Shown here: in pieces, positions 21,705-32,676 of the stretch | How the letters are laid out: each line of letters opens with the position of its first letter | Position numbering within the stretch: the stretch's first letter is position 1 | From: Rhizaria sp. SCN 62-66 | Taxonomy: Eukaryota > Rhizaria, unplaced | DNA: 64,000 nt | Assembly (NCBI GenBank): GCA_001724265.1 | Contig: MEDY01000191.1 | Location: 19,165 to 83,164, forward strand | Reading direction: 5' to 3' | Position numbers and translations under genes: made by a program | The notes under the pieces: generated by a model | The model's database searches: none | What the model was told of the DNA's origin: nothing | What the model saw: the letters and a program-made list of their open reading frames with translations, nothing else

Positions 21705-22793
21705 TTAGAGCTTAAACTGGCGGAGGTTCATGACAGTGCGGATCGCGGCGAGGCGCAGACGTGTGTGCTCCTCGGGGATGTAGGTGCCGTAGACACCCTC
21801 AACGCGGCCACTGAGGTTGAGTTGAAACGTCTCCTCGAGGCGCATCGCACGGAAGGCGCGGTCTACATCAATCTCGCGCTGCAAGAAGGCGAGCGCAATC
21901 ACTGCCGACTTACCAATGCTCGTGAGCTCGTCCATGGCCAGCAGCTCCCAGGGATCCATGGCATCAACGATGGCGGCGAACTTGGCCACCGACGCCGCGG
22001 GCTGTTGCATCGCGTTCATGCTGTAGGTCGTGGGCAGTGCGATGCCGTGATGCTCTTCAAGCCACTCCAGCACGGGGTCCCAGTGCTTCTCCTGCAGCCG
22101 CACCAGTCCCGGCGAGTCCTCGTTGTCGTCGCGGTACAGCGTGGCGTCGAACTTGAGGATGCCCATCACGGACTCGATCATCGCATCGCGGTCGCGCGCC
22201 GCGCGGTCGTGCACGGCAACGGCGTAGTAAGTCAGCGGCATCGTGTGCGGGTAGACAAACGTCGTCTGGTTCTCGAACTCGAGCGCCACCAACAGCGCGT
22301 AGTGTTTGTTTGGCAGGATCAGCGGCCGGTCGTCAGGCGTCATGACGACGTGGCCGCCGAGCCGCAGCGCGTAGGTGCCCGCGCCTTCGGGCGTGATCGA
22401 AACTTCGTCGTAGAATCGGCGTGTGGAGCCGTCCATTTTGACGTTGCGCAGGTGCGCGGGCGCGTCGCGCTCCATGAGGTCCGTCAGCCCTTCGTCACCG
22501 TCAGCCATGCCGCCGCTGCCGCCGCTACCTGAGGGCAAGCCGAATTCGCGCTCAAGCTCAGCGCGTGCGTACTCCTCTTCGGGGATGCGCGGCACGGCAG
22601 GGGCCGCGGCAGCGCTGAAGCAGACCCTGGACTGAGAGAGCACGGACGCGGGAGCGACGGCACTGCTGCGTGACTTAGTGGCGATAGCTGAGCGCGCAGC
22701 TGCAGGGGCGACTGAAGGCAGGTATCCAAAGCCGGAACGGGCAATAAGAGAGGTGGCGCGCACGGTGGCAGCGCGGGCTCCGCGGGAGAGCAT
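21705..22793 (-). CDS. ATP12: ATP12-type F1-ATP synthase assembly chaperone
   Basis: Single exon, 362 aa, ATG 22793 to TAA 21705. ATP12 binds the alpha subunit of mitochondrial F1 and prevents its aggregation during ATP synthase assembly. The first ~60 residues are Arg/Ser/Ala-rich and lack acids (MLSRGARAATVRATSLIARS), as expected for a matrix presequence. From ~residue 128 the family landmarks appear in order: TRRFYDEVSI, a GHVVMTPDDRPLILP strand pair, the VALEFENQ segment, PHTMPLTYYAVAVHDRAA, KFDATLYRDD, KHWDPVLEWLEEHHG, the IGKSAVIALAF helix and a C-terminal MRLEETFQLNLSGRVEG. Length is slightly above the family norm because of a Gly/Ser linker near residue 90. Confidence 0.92.
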   Translation of the reverse strand: MLSRGARAATVRATSLIARSGFGYLPSVAPAAARSAIATKSRSSAVAPASVLSQSRVCFSAAAAPAVPRIPEEEYARAELEREFGLPSGSGGSGGMADGDEGLTDLMERDAPAHLRNVKMDGSTRRFYDEVSITPEGAGTYALRLGGHVVMTPDDRPLILPNKHYALLVALEFENQTTFVYPHTMPLTYYAVAVHDRAARDRDAMIESVMGILKFDATLYRDDNEDSPGLVRLQEKHWDPVLEWLEEHHGIALPTTYSMNAMQQPAASVAKFAAIVDAMDPWELLAMDELTSIGKSAVIALAFLQREIDVDRAFRAMRLEETFQLNLSGRVEGVYGTYIPEEHTRLRLAAIRTVMNLRQFKL

Positions 22794-23343
22794 GTTATGT
22801 GATGAGCGACGAGACGGGGGCGCGCGGCTGGAAGGGGTGGAAACAAAGGCTTCTCGAAGGCGAGTGACGAAGGGCTTTGTGCAAGGACGGGGATTGCGTA
22901 GACATTGTGACAGTTGTGAGAAAATAACAAATTGAATAAGAAATTATACAAAGTTTAGTACTGCATTACGAAGATAATATCTTCATTGTTCGGTCTCACC
23001 CCACTTTTCTAGCAGTATTTTAGGAGACCCAGAGTCCGCAGACTGGTCCATTCCTGCTCGTCCTGTCGCATCTTGTCGAGGGAGAGCGGTTCTGAAGGAG
23101 GATTGAGAGCTGTCTTAGCGGGGGTTTTGCGTACTATATGCTTGTGAGAGTTTGCTGATATGAATGCATATGGATATGCTATGGGTAGATTTACTTGACA
23201 CTATTTTGGTTGCTTTCGTTGTGGCGGTTTTATCCAGCGAAACCGACCGTTTTCTCGCGTGCGCTTTTCTCCTCCCTCACACCTCGTCTCGACCACTCTT
23301 TCCTTTTCTTTTGATGCCCATTTTGCGTTGATACAGGAGGTTC
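22794..23343. promoter_or_regulatory. Divergent intergenic region
   Basis: 550 bp between ATP12 (-) and the Cys/His-rich gene (+). A pyrimidine-rich stretch ending in TACAG lies just before ATG 23344 and could be a 3' splice site of a leader intron. I see nothing else specific. Confidence 0.4.
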
Positions 23344-24680
23344 ATGGGTGGCACCGGCGTTGAAACGTTGCCCCCGATCCGTCCGCGGCGGCCTCGCCCT
23401 AAGAAGCGCGGCTTCTGCTCATTTTTCGGCAGTGGTGGTTCCGATTCCGATGGAGATGGAGACGTACGTAATCCATTCCCTTCTTTTACCTATATCTTAC
23501 TTATTCGCTTATTCATCCGCGCTGCCAAGTCTTTCCTACGATTTTATTTGTCGCTTCAATTATTTTCTACCGAGCGCACAAGATAACCCTGACATTACTT
23601 TCCCCCTGCGTCCTCTTTCTTCCCCTCAACTTCACTGTCTTCGCCTTGCCTCGCCCCCCGCAGCTTGACTATGAGGACTCGGACGTCGAGTCGGATTGGG
23701 AGGAGCCCTCAGACGAGGAGCCCGAGATGAAGGAGGCGTCGCCCCTGCCGTACGTCAAGGCCGCCCCCGTGCCTGACCTGCCCGAGGACGACGAGTATCA
23801 GGACGACGACGAATACGAGTGCGCGCGCTGCATCCTCGTCGGCCGCGAGCCCGTGGGCTCGAACGACGGCGGCGCGTGCTGCCGCCAGTGCTTTGCCGAG
23901 GCCACGCCAGACTTTTTCGCCACGACTTACCACGCCAACAACGAGCACCACGCGTGCGGCCCCGACTTCCCCGAGTCCGAGGCCGCGCTGTACGAGCGCG
24001 CGGGCCACGGCGACATGGTCCCGCGCCTCCGCGCCGAGTGGCGCCACGCGCACGCCGAGTGGCACGCCGCCAACGGCACCGCACCCGGCACGCCCGCTGG
24101 CGCGCTGCCGTGTCCCAGCGGCGACCACTCGCTCTGCGAGCCCGAGCACGGGCTGGGCTGCACGGCGGCCGAGGCTGAGGCGCTGAGCCAGGTCTTGGCC
24201 CACAACGCAGACGTGCACGACTGCTGCCCGGAAGACTACCCCGTGCTCATGATGCGCCGCCCCGACCACGTCGCCTTCACCAACTCCGAGGTCGCCTTCG
24301 CGCTCGCGCTCTGGCGCCACTCGCACCTGCGCCACGAGTTCTGCGGACCCTACGTCGCCAACGGCTACCCCGAGTTTGACTGCTCGCTCGCCACGGCGGC
24401 CGAGCACGCGGCCGAGTGGGAGCAGGTTGTCGCAGACCGTGCCGCGGGCCGCCCCGCGCTCGACAACATGCTCACGCTCTCGGTGCCCTCGATTCGCGAG
24501 GCCGCCGCAGAGCGTGCGCGCGCCGCGGCCGACTGGCGCCCCGAGGACTTCCGCAATAACAACGACGCGCTGAACGACGACGACGTCACGGGCGGGCTCT
24601 TAGCCGCGTCCAAGACGGGCGCGTTTGCAAACGACGAGGAGAGCAAGGCCTCCGAGAGCGCTGCGGCTGCCACAGTCTAA
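23344..24680 (+). CDS. Acidic Cys/His-rich protein, unknown family, 2 exons
   Basis: Exons 23344-23463 and 23664-24680, 378 aa ending in TAA; the 200-bp intron runs GTACGT...CAG, phase 0. The N-terminus is basic (RPRRPRPKKRGF), then comes an acidic stretch (residues ~36-95). A CARC...CCRQC pair near residues 97-120 could bind zinc. The rest carries four spaced H-x2-C segments: HHACGPDFP, HSLCEPEHG, HDCCPEDYP and HEFCGPYVANGYP. Trp-containing helices of the type EWRHAHAEW and ALWRHSHL lie between or beside them. This looks like a repeated metal-binding or disulphide unit, but I do not recognise a family. There is no signal peptide, which argues for an intracellular zinc protein. Confidence 0.7.
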
Positions 24681-25855
24681 TCGTGTGCAGTCGGCATTGT
24701 GATATGTCAATGGACGCATCAACGTGTCCGTGGAACGACTCGCTAATGTTGAGTGTAATGTTGACGGAGATCTTTGGTCGTGACCGTTTTTTTGGTAGGC
24801 TTACGATTGTGAGAGTTTTTTTTTGCGATGCTGTGTACATGTAGTGCTGTTTGATTGATGAACAACAACCATCATTTGATTGCACAGTGCGTGCAGATAT
24901 GATCACGAACAACAGTTACCCAACTCCTTCACCTCCACTGACACCTTGATCCTTACCATCGACACTGACGCCGATATTGTCGACGCTGACGCACACGGAG
25001 ACACACTGTGGCATTTTTTTAGTGCTTAAAAATGATTTGAATGATTTTGACTTTAGTTTACACTGTCCGTGCCTCCAACAGACTGATACTGATTCAATTT
25101 GGACAGAGCAGAACATCACAACACAGTGCTGCACTTTCTTGACTCAGTATGTTCGTTCCTTCGGAGATCATTGTATTCTGTTGTGTACAAGGTGCAATTG
25201 TTCTTCGTAACACAGTCTTTCCCAATTACTTCGACTGTACATGTGTATTAGTACGTAGGCTTATTACATGCACTGTTTCTGCTGCTTGCAAGCGTGAGAA
25301 CTGCTTCGCGGGCGGCACAAAATGAGAAATTTAACAAACAACGAATAACCAAGAAGAACGAATGACAACAAAAACAAAACACACAAAAACAAAACACAAA
25401 AAAACAAAAAACGAACGAAAAAAAAACAATAAATACAGAACCATGTTAACTCTATTTTATTGCAGTTCAATTATACACAATGTTTCAGGCATCTTTTGCT
25501 GTAGAACTCGTAGACACAAAGTGTCAATAAGCAGTCCGAACGCGAGTGAGCACTGCTGCAAATGTGCTACAAAAACAGCGGCACTAGTGGGTTTGAACCA
25601 CGCTCATGCGTCGCGCCCACAAGAATGTTGCGATCATGTGGAGTTGCTCTCCTATTAGTGTCACAGGGTGATTAAATATTGCAAGTATGTGAACGTATGT
25701 CGGTGTATTAAGGGTGGTTGCTGCTGTGTTTGTTAATAGAATAAGTAAACATACAAACTGACAACAGACTTTAATAAAGATCAATGGTGTAGCGATAACA
25801 AAGTATAAGTATGATTCTCTCACGCGACTGTATCAGCGCCGCGCCGCGCGGGTAG
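24681..25855. other. Convergent intergenic region
   Basis: 1,175 bp between convergent genes. Around 25350-25440 is an A-rich tract on the plus strand broken by C and G. A reverse-strand TTTATT near 25453 is a possible poly(A) signal of the BRE1 gene. No convincing ORF or RNA gene was found. Confidence 0.5.
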
Positions 25856-28800
25856 TTAGTTGAGGTACACGGCGTGGACGTCCGAAGCGCCGAAGGCCCG
25901 CGCGCAGGCGGGGCACTTGCGGCGGCGCGCCTCGAGATTGTCGTCGATGCACTTCTTGCAGAAAGTGTGGAAGCACTTTGTGATGACCACGGAGCGGTCG
26001 CGCTGCGAACACACGGTGCACCGCACCTTGGCCTTGGTGAAGCGCAGCTCCTCCAGCAGCAGGTCCCGCTCCGCGCGCGCGCTGTCCTTGCCTACGACCG
26101 CGCTAGAGCCAGGGCCGGCGCGCTGCTGCTGCTGCAGCTGCTGCTGCTGGTCGGCGAGGCGGCGCTTGGCGCGCTCGTACTTGCTGGCGGCCACGGCCGC
26201 GGCCTCCCGGTCCCGCGCGGCGGCGACCGCGGCCTCGGCCAGCGCTGCGGCGTCGAGGCGCGCCTGCGCTGACAGCGCCAGCACCGCCGCGGCCGAGCGT
26301 GCGGCCTCGGCGCGCAGCGCGCGCGCCCACGCCGCCACAGCGGGCGCACTCGCACCGCCGCTGCTGTCGGCCGAGTCCGCAGTCGCAGTGTCACCGGCAG
26401 CGGCAGCAACAGCCGCACAGGTGGCGTGACCATGCGCGCAGAGCCGCGCGGCCTTGCATTGCGCAGCCCATGTGCCGCAGCTGCTCGCAATACTGCTCAC
26501 GCCGCCGCTGCTGCTGGCGGTGTTGAGGACTGCGGCGGCGGCGCGCTGCCAGGCGCCGGCAGTGCCCGCGCCCGCGGCGAGCGCGGCCTCGAGCGCAGCC
26601 ACGCGCGCCGCGGCGGCTGCGAGGCGGCGCTGGGCGAGCGCGCCCGCGGCGGCCGCGGCCTCCGCGGGCCCGTCCGGCGCGGATAGCTGTACTAGCGCCC
26701 CCGGAGGGCTGCTTGACACGGCGGCAGAGGAGGAGGAAGAGGAAGACACGGAGGCGGTGGGACTGGCCAGCCCCGACGCCAGCGGCAGCGCCGGCAGGGC
26801 AGGGCCCATCACCGGGCCGCCGACAGCGCCAGACGCGGCGCCCGCGCCGCCCGCGACGGGGCCGGCAGTGGCGGCGGCGGCGTAGGCCTGCTGGTTGAGA
26901 CGGCGGAAGACGCCGTCGAGGTCGCGGAGCTGGCGCTGCAGCCGCAGGGCCTCGGCCTGGTGGCCCGCCACTGCGGCGGCCGTCTCCTCCAGCTCGGCGC
27001 CCAGCGCGTCGGCCACCTGCCCTGCCGTCTCGGCCTCGGACCGCCAGTCAGTCCCCTCAGAAGCGCCAGCGGCCGCCGCCGTCGCGGTGGCAGCAGCGGC
27101 AACGGCGGCGGCGGCCGCGGCCTCGGCAGCGGCCACCACGCCCTCCGGCGCAGGCCCCTCCGCGGCGTCACCAGCACTCGAGACGGTGCTGGTGACTGCG
27201 CCCGCGGCGCTGGTGAGTGCGCCGTCGGCCACGGCGCGCGCGAGCAGCCGGCAGCGGCGCGCGAGCAGCGCCACCTTGGCCTTCTCGTGCCGCACCGCCG
27301 CGGTCTCGCTGCCCTCACGACCGTCGCTGTGAGCGGAGCTGTCTGTGCTGTTGGAGCTGGCGTCGGCGGCGCCGGCGTTGAGCGCGGCGACGGTGGCCCT
27401 AATGGCGTCCCCATCGGCGGCGCGGGCCGAGAGCTCGGCGATGCGCGCGCGGTACTGCGCGGCGCCCAGCTCGGAGCCCTGCGCCCGCAGAGCGCGCAGC
27501 TCTACCACGGCCGCCGCGCGCGCGGCCTCGGCGGCGGCCTGCGCGGCGCGCGCCGCCGCGGCCTCCTCGGCGGCGGCGGCAGCGCCCGCGGTGGCGCCCG
27601 CGCGGACGGCGGCGGCGACGTCGGCGACGAGCGCGCGTGAGAGCGCCTCGTGGGCCGACAACGAGCCCGCCAGCGCGGCCGCCAGCGCCGCGGCGCGCGC
27701 GCGGTGGGCGGCGACCGAGAGCGCGAGCGCGGGGACCAGCGCGGCCAGGTGCGACAGCAGCGGCGCCAGGAGCGCCTGCACCAGCGCCACCGGCACCGTC
27801 AGCGTCAGCGCCGCGGGGGACGCGTCAGCGCCGGCGGAGGACGCAGAGGCGGCAGGCGCGGCGTCGCCGTCGGCGCTGACTGCGTCTGCGTCTGCGTCTG
27901 CGTCAGCGTTGCCGTCGCCACTACTGAGCGCGGCTGGGGCCGCAACGGCCGAGGCCGCCGCGGCCGCGGCGAGCCCCGCGGCGAGGCGGCGCACGAGCGC
28001 ATTGATGACCACGGGCAGCGACACGCAGTCGTCGCCGTCCGTCTCCAGCACGCTGCCGTCAAGCGCGCTGCCGTCCCCGGCCGTGGCACCGGCGGCGGAG
28101 GCGGCAAGCGCGGTGGCGGCGGCGACAGCGTGGGCCGCGGCGGGCGCGGGCACGCGCAGCAGACCGGCGATGGAGCTCGTGCTCTTAGCGCTAACACCGT
28201 CGGTGTCGACAGCAATGGCGCTGCTCTCACCGCCGCCGGCAACAGCGCCGTCGCCGCCGTTGACGGAGTCAGCTGCGGCGAGCGCGCGCGCGAGCGCGGC
28301 GGGCAGCGCGGCGGCGGCGGCCAGCAGCGCGCGCACGTCGGCCGCAACCGCGGAGCTCAGTTGCGCGGGCAGGCCGCCCTCGGGCAGCAGCGGCAGCGTG
28401 ACGGCGCCAACTGAGGCCAAGGCCGCAGGGGCAGGGGCAGCAGAGTCGTCGTCAGTCATGTTTGCGCCAGCGCCGGAGACGGCGCCAGAGACGGCGCCGC
28501 CGAGCATAATGGGCACCGACACAGACTCGGCTTCAGACCCGTTCGCCGCAGCGCCCGCAGTGGCGCTGGCGAGCGCCTCGAGCGCGTCGGTGAGCGCGGC
28601 GCGCAGGACGGCCTCGCGGGCGCGCGCGGCCTCCAGCTCGGCGCCGCGCGCAGCGGCCGAGGCGCGGGCCTCCGCCGCGGCCTCGGACAACGCCACCAGC
28701 TCGGCGCTGCCGGCGCCAGACTGCGCGGTGGTGTTGCTGTTGGCGGGGGTGGCGAGGGAGGGGCTGGCGTTGAGGGCCGGCGCAGCCAGAGTCGCAGCGG

Positions 28801-30353
28801 CCGCGGCGTCGTCAGCGACACCGGCGCAGGCAGCGGCAGCGGCAGTGGCGGCGGCTGCGGTGGGCTCGGCGGGGACGTGGGCCTCGGCGGCGGCGGCGGC
28901 GGCGTCAGAGCCAGAGCCGGGGGCAGAGGCTGCGGCGGCCGCGGGCACGGGCGCCAGCGCAGCGCCAGCAGCAGCGGCAGCGCTCGAGGTGTCACTCATC
29001 GCGGAGGCCGCAGCGGCGGCGGCGGGCACGAGTGGGGCCAGGGCCGCGTCAGCGGCCGCGGTGGCGGCAGCACTCCCGTCCGCCGCGGCGTCCGCGCCCG
29101 CGGCGACGGCCTGCGCGGCGGCGGCGGCGACGGCGGCGGCGACGGCGGCGGCGGCGTCGGCCGTGGCGTCGTTGCCGCCGCGGCCACCGGTGCCGCTGGG
29201 GTCGTCCCCGCCCTCGTCTTCGGCAGCGGCGGCGGCGGCGACCGCGGCGGAGGGCAGCGCAAGCGCGGTGACGGGCGCGGCGGCGGGCGCGGGGGCAGGG
29301 ACGAGCACGGTGGCGGCCGTGAGCACGCGGTCGAGCGCGCGGGCGGCGTAGAGCGCCTCGGTGGCGGCCGCGGTGCGCGCGCACAGGGCCGACGCCGCAG
29401 CGTTGCGGGTGGCCGTCAGGCGCGCGCGCAGGGACACCACGCGCTGCTCGCTCTGCGCCAGCTCGGATTGCGCCGAGATCGCGGCGGCGTCGGTGGCGGC
29501 AGCGGCGGCGGGGGCGGGGGCAACGTTGCTGTCAATAGCGGCGACGAGGCTGGCCAGGGTCTATGGAGGTGGGAATAGCGCAAGACAGAAAATAAAGTCG
29601 GAATATAGATGAGACAAAAGTTGAAGCATACCATGTGTGAGTTCTACGATCACAGACGATTGTAGCACGGCGCTGGAGACGTACCTGTGTGAAGGCGGCG
29701 CGCTGGCGCTTGAGCTCGCGGTCGAGGCGGCGGGCGGCGCGCGCGGCGGCGGCCTCTGCGCGGGCCAGCTCGCGGCGCGCGTCCTCGGCGGCCGAGCCCT
29801 TGCTCTCCTTGTCCTTATCCTTCTCGCGCTCGCGGCCGCTGTTGGCGCTGGCGATCGGGTCGTCCTCGTCCTCGCCGTCGTCGTAGTCGTCGCTCTCTTC
29901 AGCTGCAGCCGTAGCTGCTGCCGTGGCGGTGGAAGAGTCGTCCAATATCGGCGCGGCCACAGAGGGCGGCGAGTGGCGCCGCAGCAACGCGAGGAAGGAG
30001 GCGGCCGCGGGCAGACGTGCGCCGGCCGCGGCGGCGGCGGCTGAGGCGGCTGTTTCAGCCACAGTATCCTTAGAGGCGCCGTCCGCAGCGGGGGCCGCGG
30101 GGGCCGCGGGGGCAGCCGCGGCGGCGTTGGCGTCGGCGGGCGCGAGCTGGGCGCGGAGACGCGCGAGGTGGTCGCCGAGCTCGGTCCAGTGGGCCGCAGT
30201 GAGCTCGAGCGCGAGCGTCTGCGAAGAGCGCTGGCGCTCAAGAGTCTGGACCTGCGCTTCGAGGCGCGAAATGTCCCTGTTCTTTTCGAGAAGCCGCAAG
30301 TACAGAGCGCGGTTGCGCCGCTTGAGTACTTTAACACTGAGCTCAGTTGCCAT
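25856..30353 (-). CDS. BRE1: BRE1-type RING E3 ligase (histone H2B ubiquitination), 2 exons
   Basis: Exons 30353-29685 and 29560-25856, 1,457 aa ending in TAA; the 124-bp intron runs GTACGT...TAG, phase 0. The C-terminus is a C3HC4 RING: CTVCSQRDRSVVITKCFHTF, then CKKCI, CPACARAFG and SDVHAVYL at the very end. This spacing and the terminal F-G-x-x-D-x-H strand are characteristic of Bre1/RNF20/RNF40, which monoubiquitinate histone H2B with Rad6-type E2s. The N-terminal ~120 residues match the start of the family (KVLKRRNRALYLRLLEKNRDI coiled coil). The middle ~1,100 residues are Ala-rich coiled coil and low complexity, making the protein longer than yeast or animal relatives. It is nuclear by family. 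The window also holds an unrelated UBE2G-type E2, which is not the expected partner. Confidence 0.9.
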
Positions 30354-30716
30354 TTTGCAAATGAACCAGGCGGGCAGCTTTTTCTCGCACAATTCAAAAT
30401 TAACACCACTGTCCTAATATGACTCACAGCCAATTGCATGCCTGCCGCACATTTTCGCGAACCGGCACAGGACTACCGTCAGCTGCCAGACGGTCGCGAA
30501 AGAGGGCTACGCAAAGTGCCTCGAGTCGGTACATTTCGAACGTAGTTTGTTTATTTATCATTTTCATATGGATTATGTATTAAATTTGTTTCTAAATCCT
30601 TTTTAAAACTCGCCCAATCATCTTCTTCGTCCTCAAGCGCCTGTCTCACCTAACCCTTCTTCCTCTCTCATTCCCGTCTGCACTCGCCCCGACCTTTGTA
30701 CAGACGCTGCGAGGTT
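30354..30716. promoter_or_regulatory. Divergent intergenic region
   Basis: 363 bp between BRE1 (-) and RRP7 (+). A pyrimidine-rich stretch followed by GTACAG at 30697-30702, just before the RRP7 ATG, could be a leader-intron 3' splice site. No other element was recognised. Confidence 0.4.
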
Positions 30717-31835
30717 ATGTCGTCTAACAAGAAGGCCCGCAAGGCCGACGTCCCTGCTGCCGTTGTGCCCACGCCCTCAAAGCCTTCTAAGTCCAAGAAC
30801 AGTAACAGCAGCAGTAGCAGCAGTAGCAGCAGCAGCAGCAAGCGCTCGTCTGCCCCCGCCTTTGTTGGCCCCGTCACGCTCTCGCACAAGGGCTTCCACT
30901 CCATCGCCGTCGCCATCGAGGACTCCCTCGTCGTCTCCTCTAGCTCAAGCTCTAGCAGCTCTAGCTCTAGTTCTAGCGCCGGCCCCGCGGAGGCGTTGCG
31001 GTACCTCTACGTGAAGCGGCGCCAGGACGCCGCGACGACGGCGGCCAAGGCGCAGGCCAAGGCCGCCAAGGCCGCCGCCAAGGCCTCCGCCGCGGACAGC
31101 GACGATGACGAAGACAAGGACGAGGAGGACGCAGAGGAGGAGGACGAGGAGGACGAGGACACGCTGGCGCGCTGCGTCGTGGTGCACGGTGTCCCGGCCT
31201 TCTTCTCCGACCTGGACCTAGCCACCGCGCTCGAGGCCTTCGGCGAGGTTGAGTCCGTCTTCTTCCACGTCCCCGCGGGCTCCGCCGCCGTGGCGGGACT
31301 GGCCGGGCTGACGGCCGAGGCCGTGTTCGCGGACCCTGCGGCGCTGGATTTGCTCTTCGCGTCCCGCCACGCCGTCACGCGCATTCCGCTCGCGGCCGAC
31401 TACGGCGGTAGCAGCGAGCTGGCCAGCCTCGAGACGACCGGCCTGGCGCGCTGGGAGGCCGGCTTCGCGGCGGCGCGGCCCGACTTCGGGGCCCTGCAGA
31501 CGCAGATTGACGTCTTCATGGCGGCCTTCGACAAGCGCAGCGCGGCCGAAAAGGCCGCGCGCAAGGCGTCGACGACCGTGGTCGACGACGAGGGCTTCAC
31601 GCTCGTCGTCGCCGCCGACAAGAAGAAGCAGCAGCGCGAGAAGAGCAGCCAGAAGTCGGCCGTCAAGGTCTACGAGCGCAAGATTGCGCAGCGCGCCGAG
31701 AGCGCGGTCACCTTTTACAAGTTCCAGGACAAGGAGCGTCGCGCGGCCCAGACCGCGGCGCTGCGGCGCAAGTTCGACGAGGACAAGGCGCGCCTCAACA
31801 ACCTCAAGCTCAACCGCTCCTTCAGGCCCCTGTGA
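30717..31835 (+). CDS. RRP7: RRP7-type ribosomal RNA processing protein
   Basis: Single exon, 372 aa, ATG 30717 to TGA 31835. RRP7 is a nucleolar factor of the small-subunit processome (UTP-C/CURI module). The N-terminus is Lys/Ser-rich with two poly-Ser tracts. A split RRM-like region follows (FHSIAVAIED; later RCVVVHGVPAFFSDLDLATALEAFGEVESVFF), interrupted by Ala/Lys and poly-Asp/Glu insertions. The C-terminus is diagnostic: VVDDEGFTLVV, then a basic helix and FYKFQDKERR...LRRKFDEDKARL...RSFRPL, the Rrp7 C-terminal domain. The start codon follows a pyrimidine-rich leader; the seven in-frame codons before it contain no ATG. Confidence 0.9.
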   Translation: MSSNKKARKADVPAAVVPTPSKPSKSKNSNSSSSSSSSSSSKRSSAPAFVGPVTLSHKGFHSIAVAIEDSLVVSSSSSSSSSSSSSSAGPAEALRYLYVKRRQDAATTAAKAQAKAAKAAAKASAADSDDDEDKDEEDAEEEDEEDEDTLARCVVVHGVPAFFSDLDLATALEAFGEVESVFFHVPAGSAAVAGLAGLTAEAVFADPAALDLLFASRHAVTRIPLAADYGGSSELASLETTGLARWEAGFAAARPDFGALQTQIDVFMAAFDKRSAAEKAARKASTTVVDDEGFTLVVAADKKKQQREKSSQKSAVKVYERKIAQRAESAVTFYKFQDKERRAAQTAALRRKFDEDKARLNNLKLNRSFRPL

Positions 31836-32200
31836 GCGCGGCTTTGATTGGCAACACACAGCAGCGCAACAGCACAGTGTCTTTCGAAGCGTGTGCACAT
31901 GGAAGCGTTGTGACAGTTTGTCCTGCTTTGGTGGTTTTGTATAAACGAGCAGAGCGAGGTTCAGGGCCAGACATATTACGTAATAGTTTCTTTCATGATA
32001 ATTTGACTTGTCCCAGTAATACATACAACCATATTTCATAGCATTCGACACCAATATTACGGAGACTCGCACGAAAGTGCGGAGCGAAAGCATTTCAGGT
32101 CAAGGCCAGCGTGGAGAGAGCAAAGAGGGAGAGTTTAGGATTGAAGTCGATGTGTATGCCGGAAAAAGTTAACTACAAGGTGTCTTAAACATCAAGCAAT
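31836..32200. other. Convergent intergenic region
   Basis: 365 bp between RRP7 (+) and eS21 (-). AT-rich; nothing specific seen. Confidence 0.5.
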
Positions 32201-32676
32201 TTACTTCTTGTTGGAGTCCTTGAACTTGTCCTCAGTGGGGAACTTGCTGAGGTCCTTCATGAGCTTGTTCTGGGCAGCAATGCTGTGGGGTGGGACAGGG
32301 GTGAAGAAAGGGAAAGAAAGACGGGGCAACGGACATGAGAATAGATGTAAATAAGGCAGGGAGGGCAATACGAGAAAGCAGACAAACGACTAGCTGTGTC
32401 CAGAGCTCACACAAGCGCGTTGGAGAGAGACTAAGAGCGGCGCAGTGGGATGACGGTGCGACTGCGGAGGAGGGATTGAGAGAGAGCGTACCGGTTGACA
32501 GAGGCATCCGCGAAGCCGTTCTCACGGACGTAGCCGCAGAGAGCAACGGGGGTGTACTTGTTGGTGTACAGGCCATCAGCGTTAACGTGGCCGATGTTGA
32601 ACTGGACAGCGGCGTGGTCGTGGGAGCCGATGAGGCGGCCAGTGGCAGTGCACTTGCGGGGGGTGTACTCCGGCAT
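32201..32676 (-). CDS. RPS21: 40S ribosomal protein eS21, 2 coding exons
   Basis: Exons 32676-32492 and 32282-32201, 88 aa ending in TAA; the 209-bp intron runs GTACGC...CAG, phase 2. eS21 is a small structural protein of the 40S subunit. Landmarks are [14 protein letters not shown], the [16 protein letters not shown] strand, [19 protein letters not shown], and a C-terminal helix [13 protein letters not shown]. Length matches the family (about 82-88 aa). An intron acceptor-like pyrimidine tract ending in CTAG lies four bases before the chosen ATG. The transcript therefore probably has an upstream leader exon. A longer N-terminus through that exon is possible but is not needed to complete the family length. 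Confidence 0.93.

Noticed and set aside
25590-25665. A tRNA on the minus strand suggested by a B-box-like GGTTCAAACCC
   Set aside because: The T-loop fits, but no A-box, anticodon arm or acceptor stem with correct spacing could be drawn.
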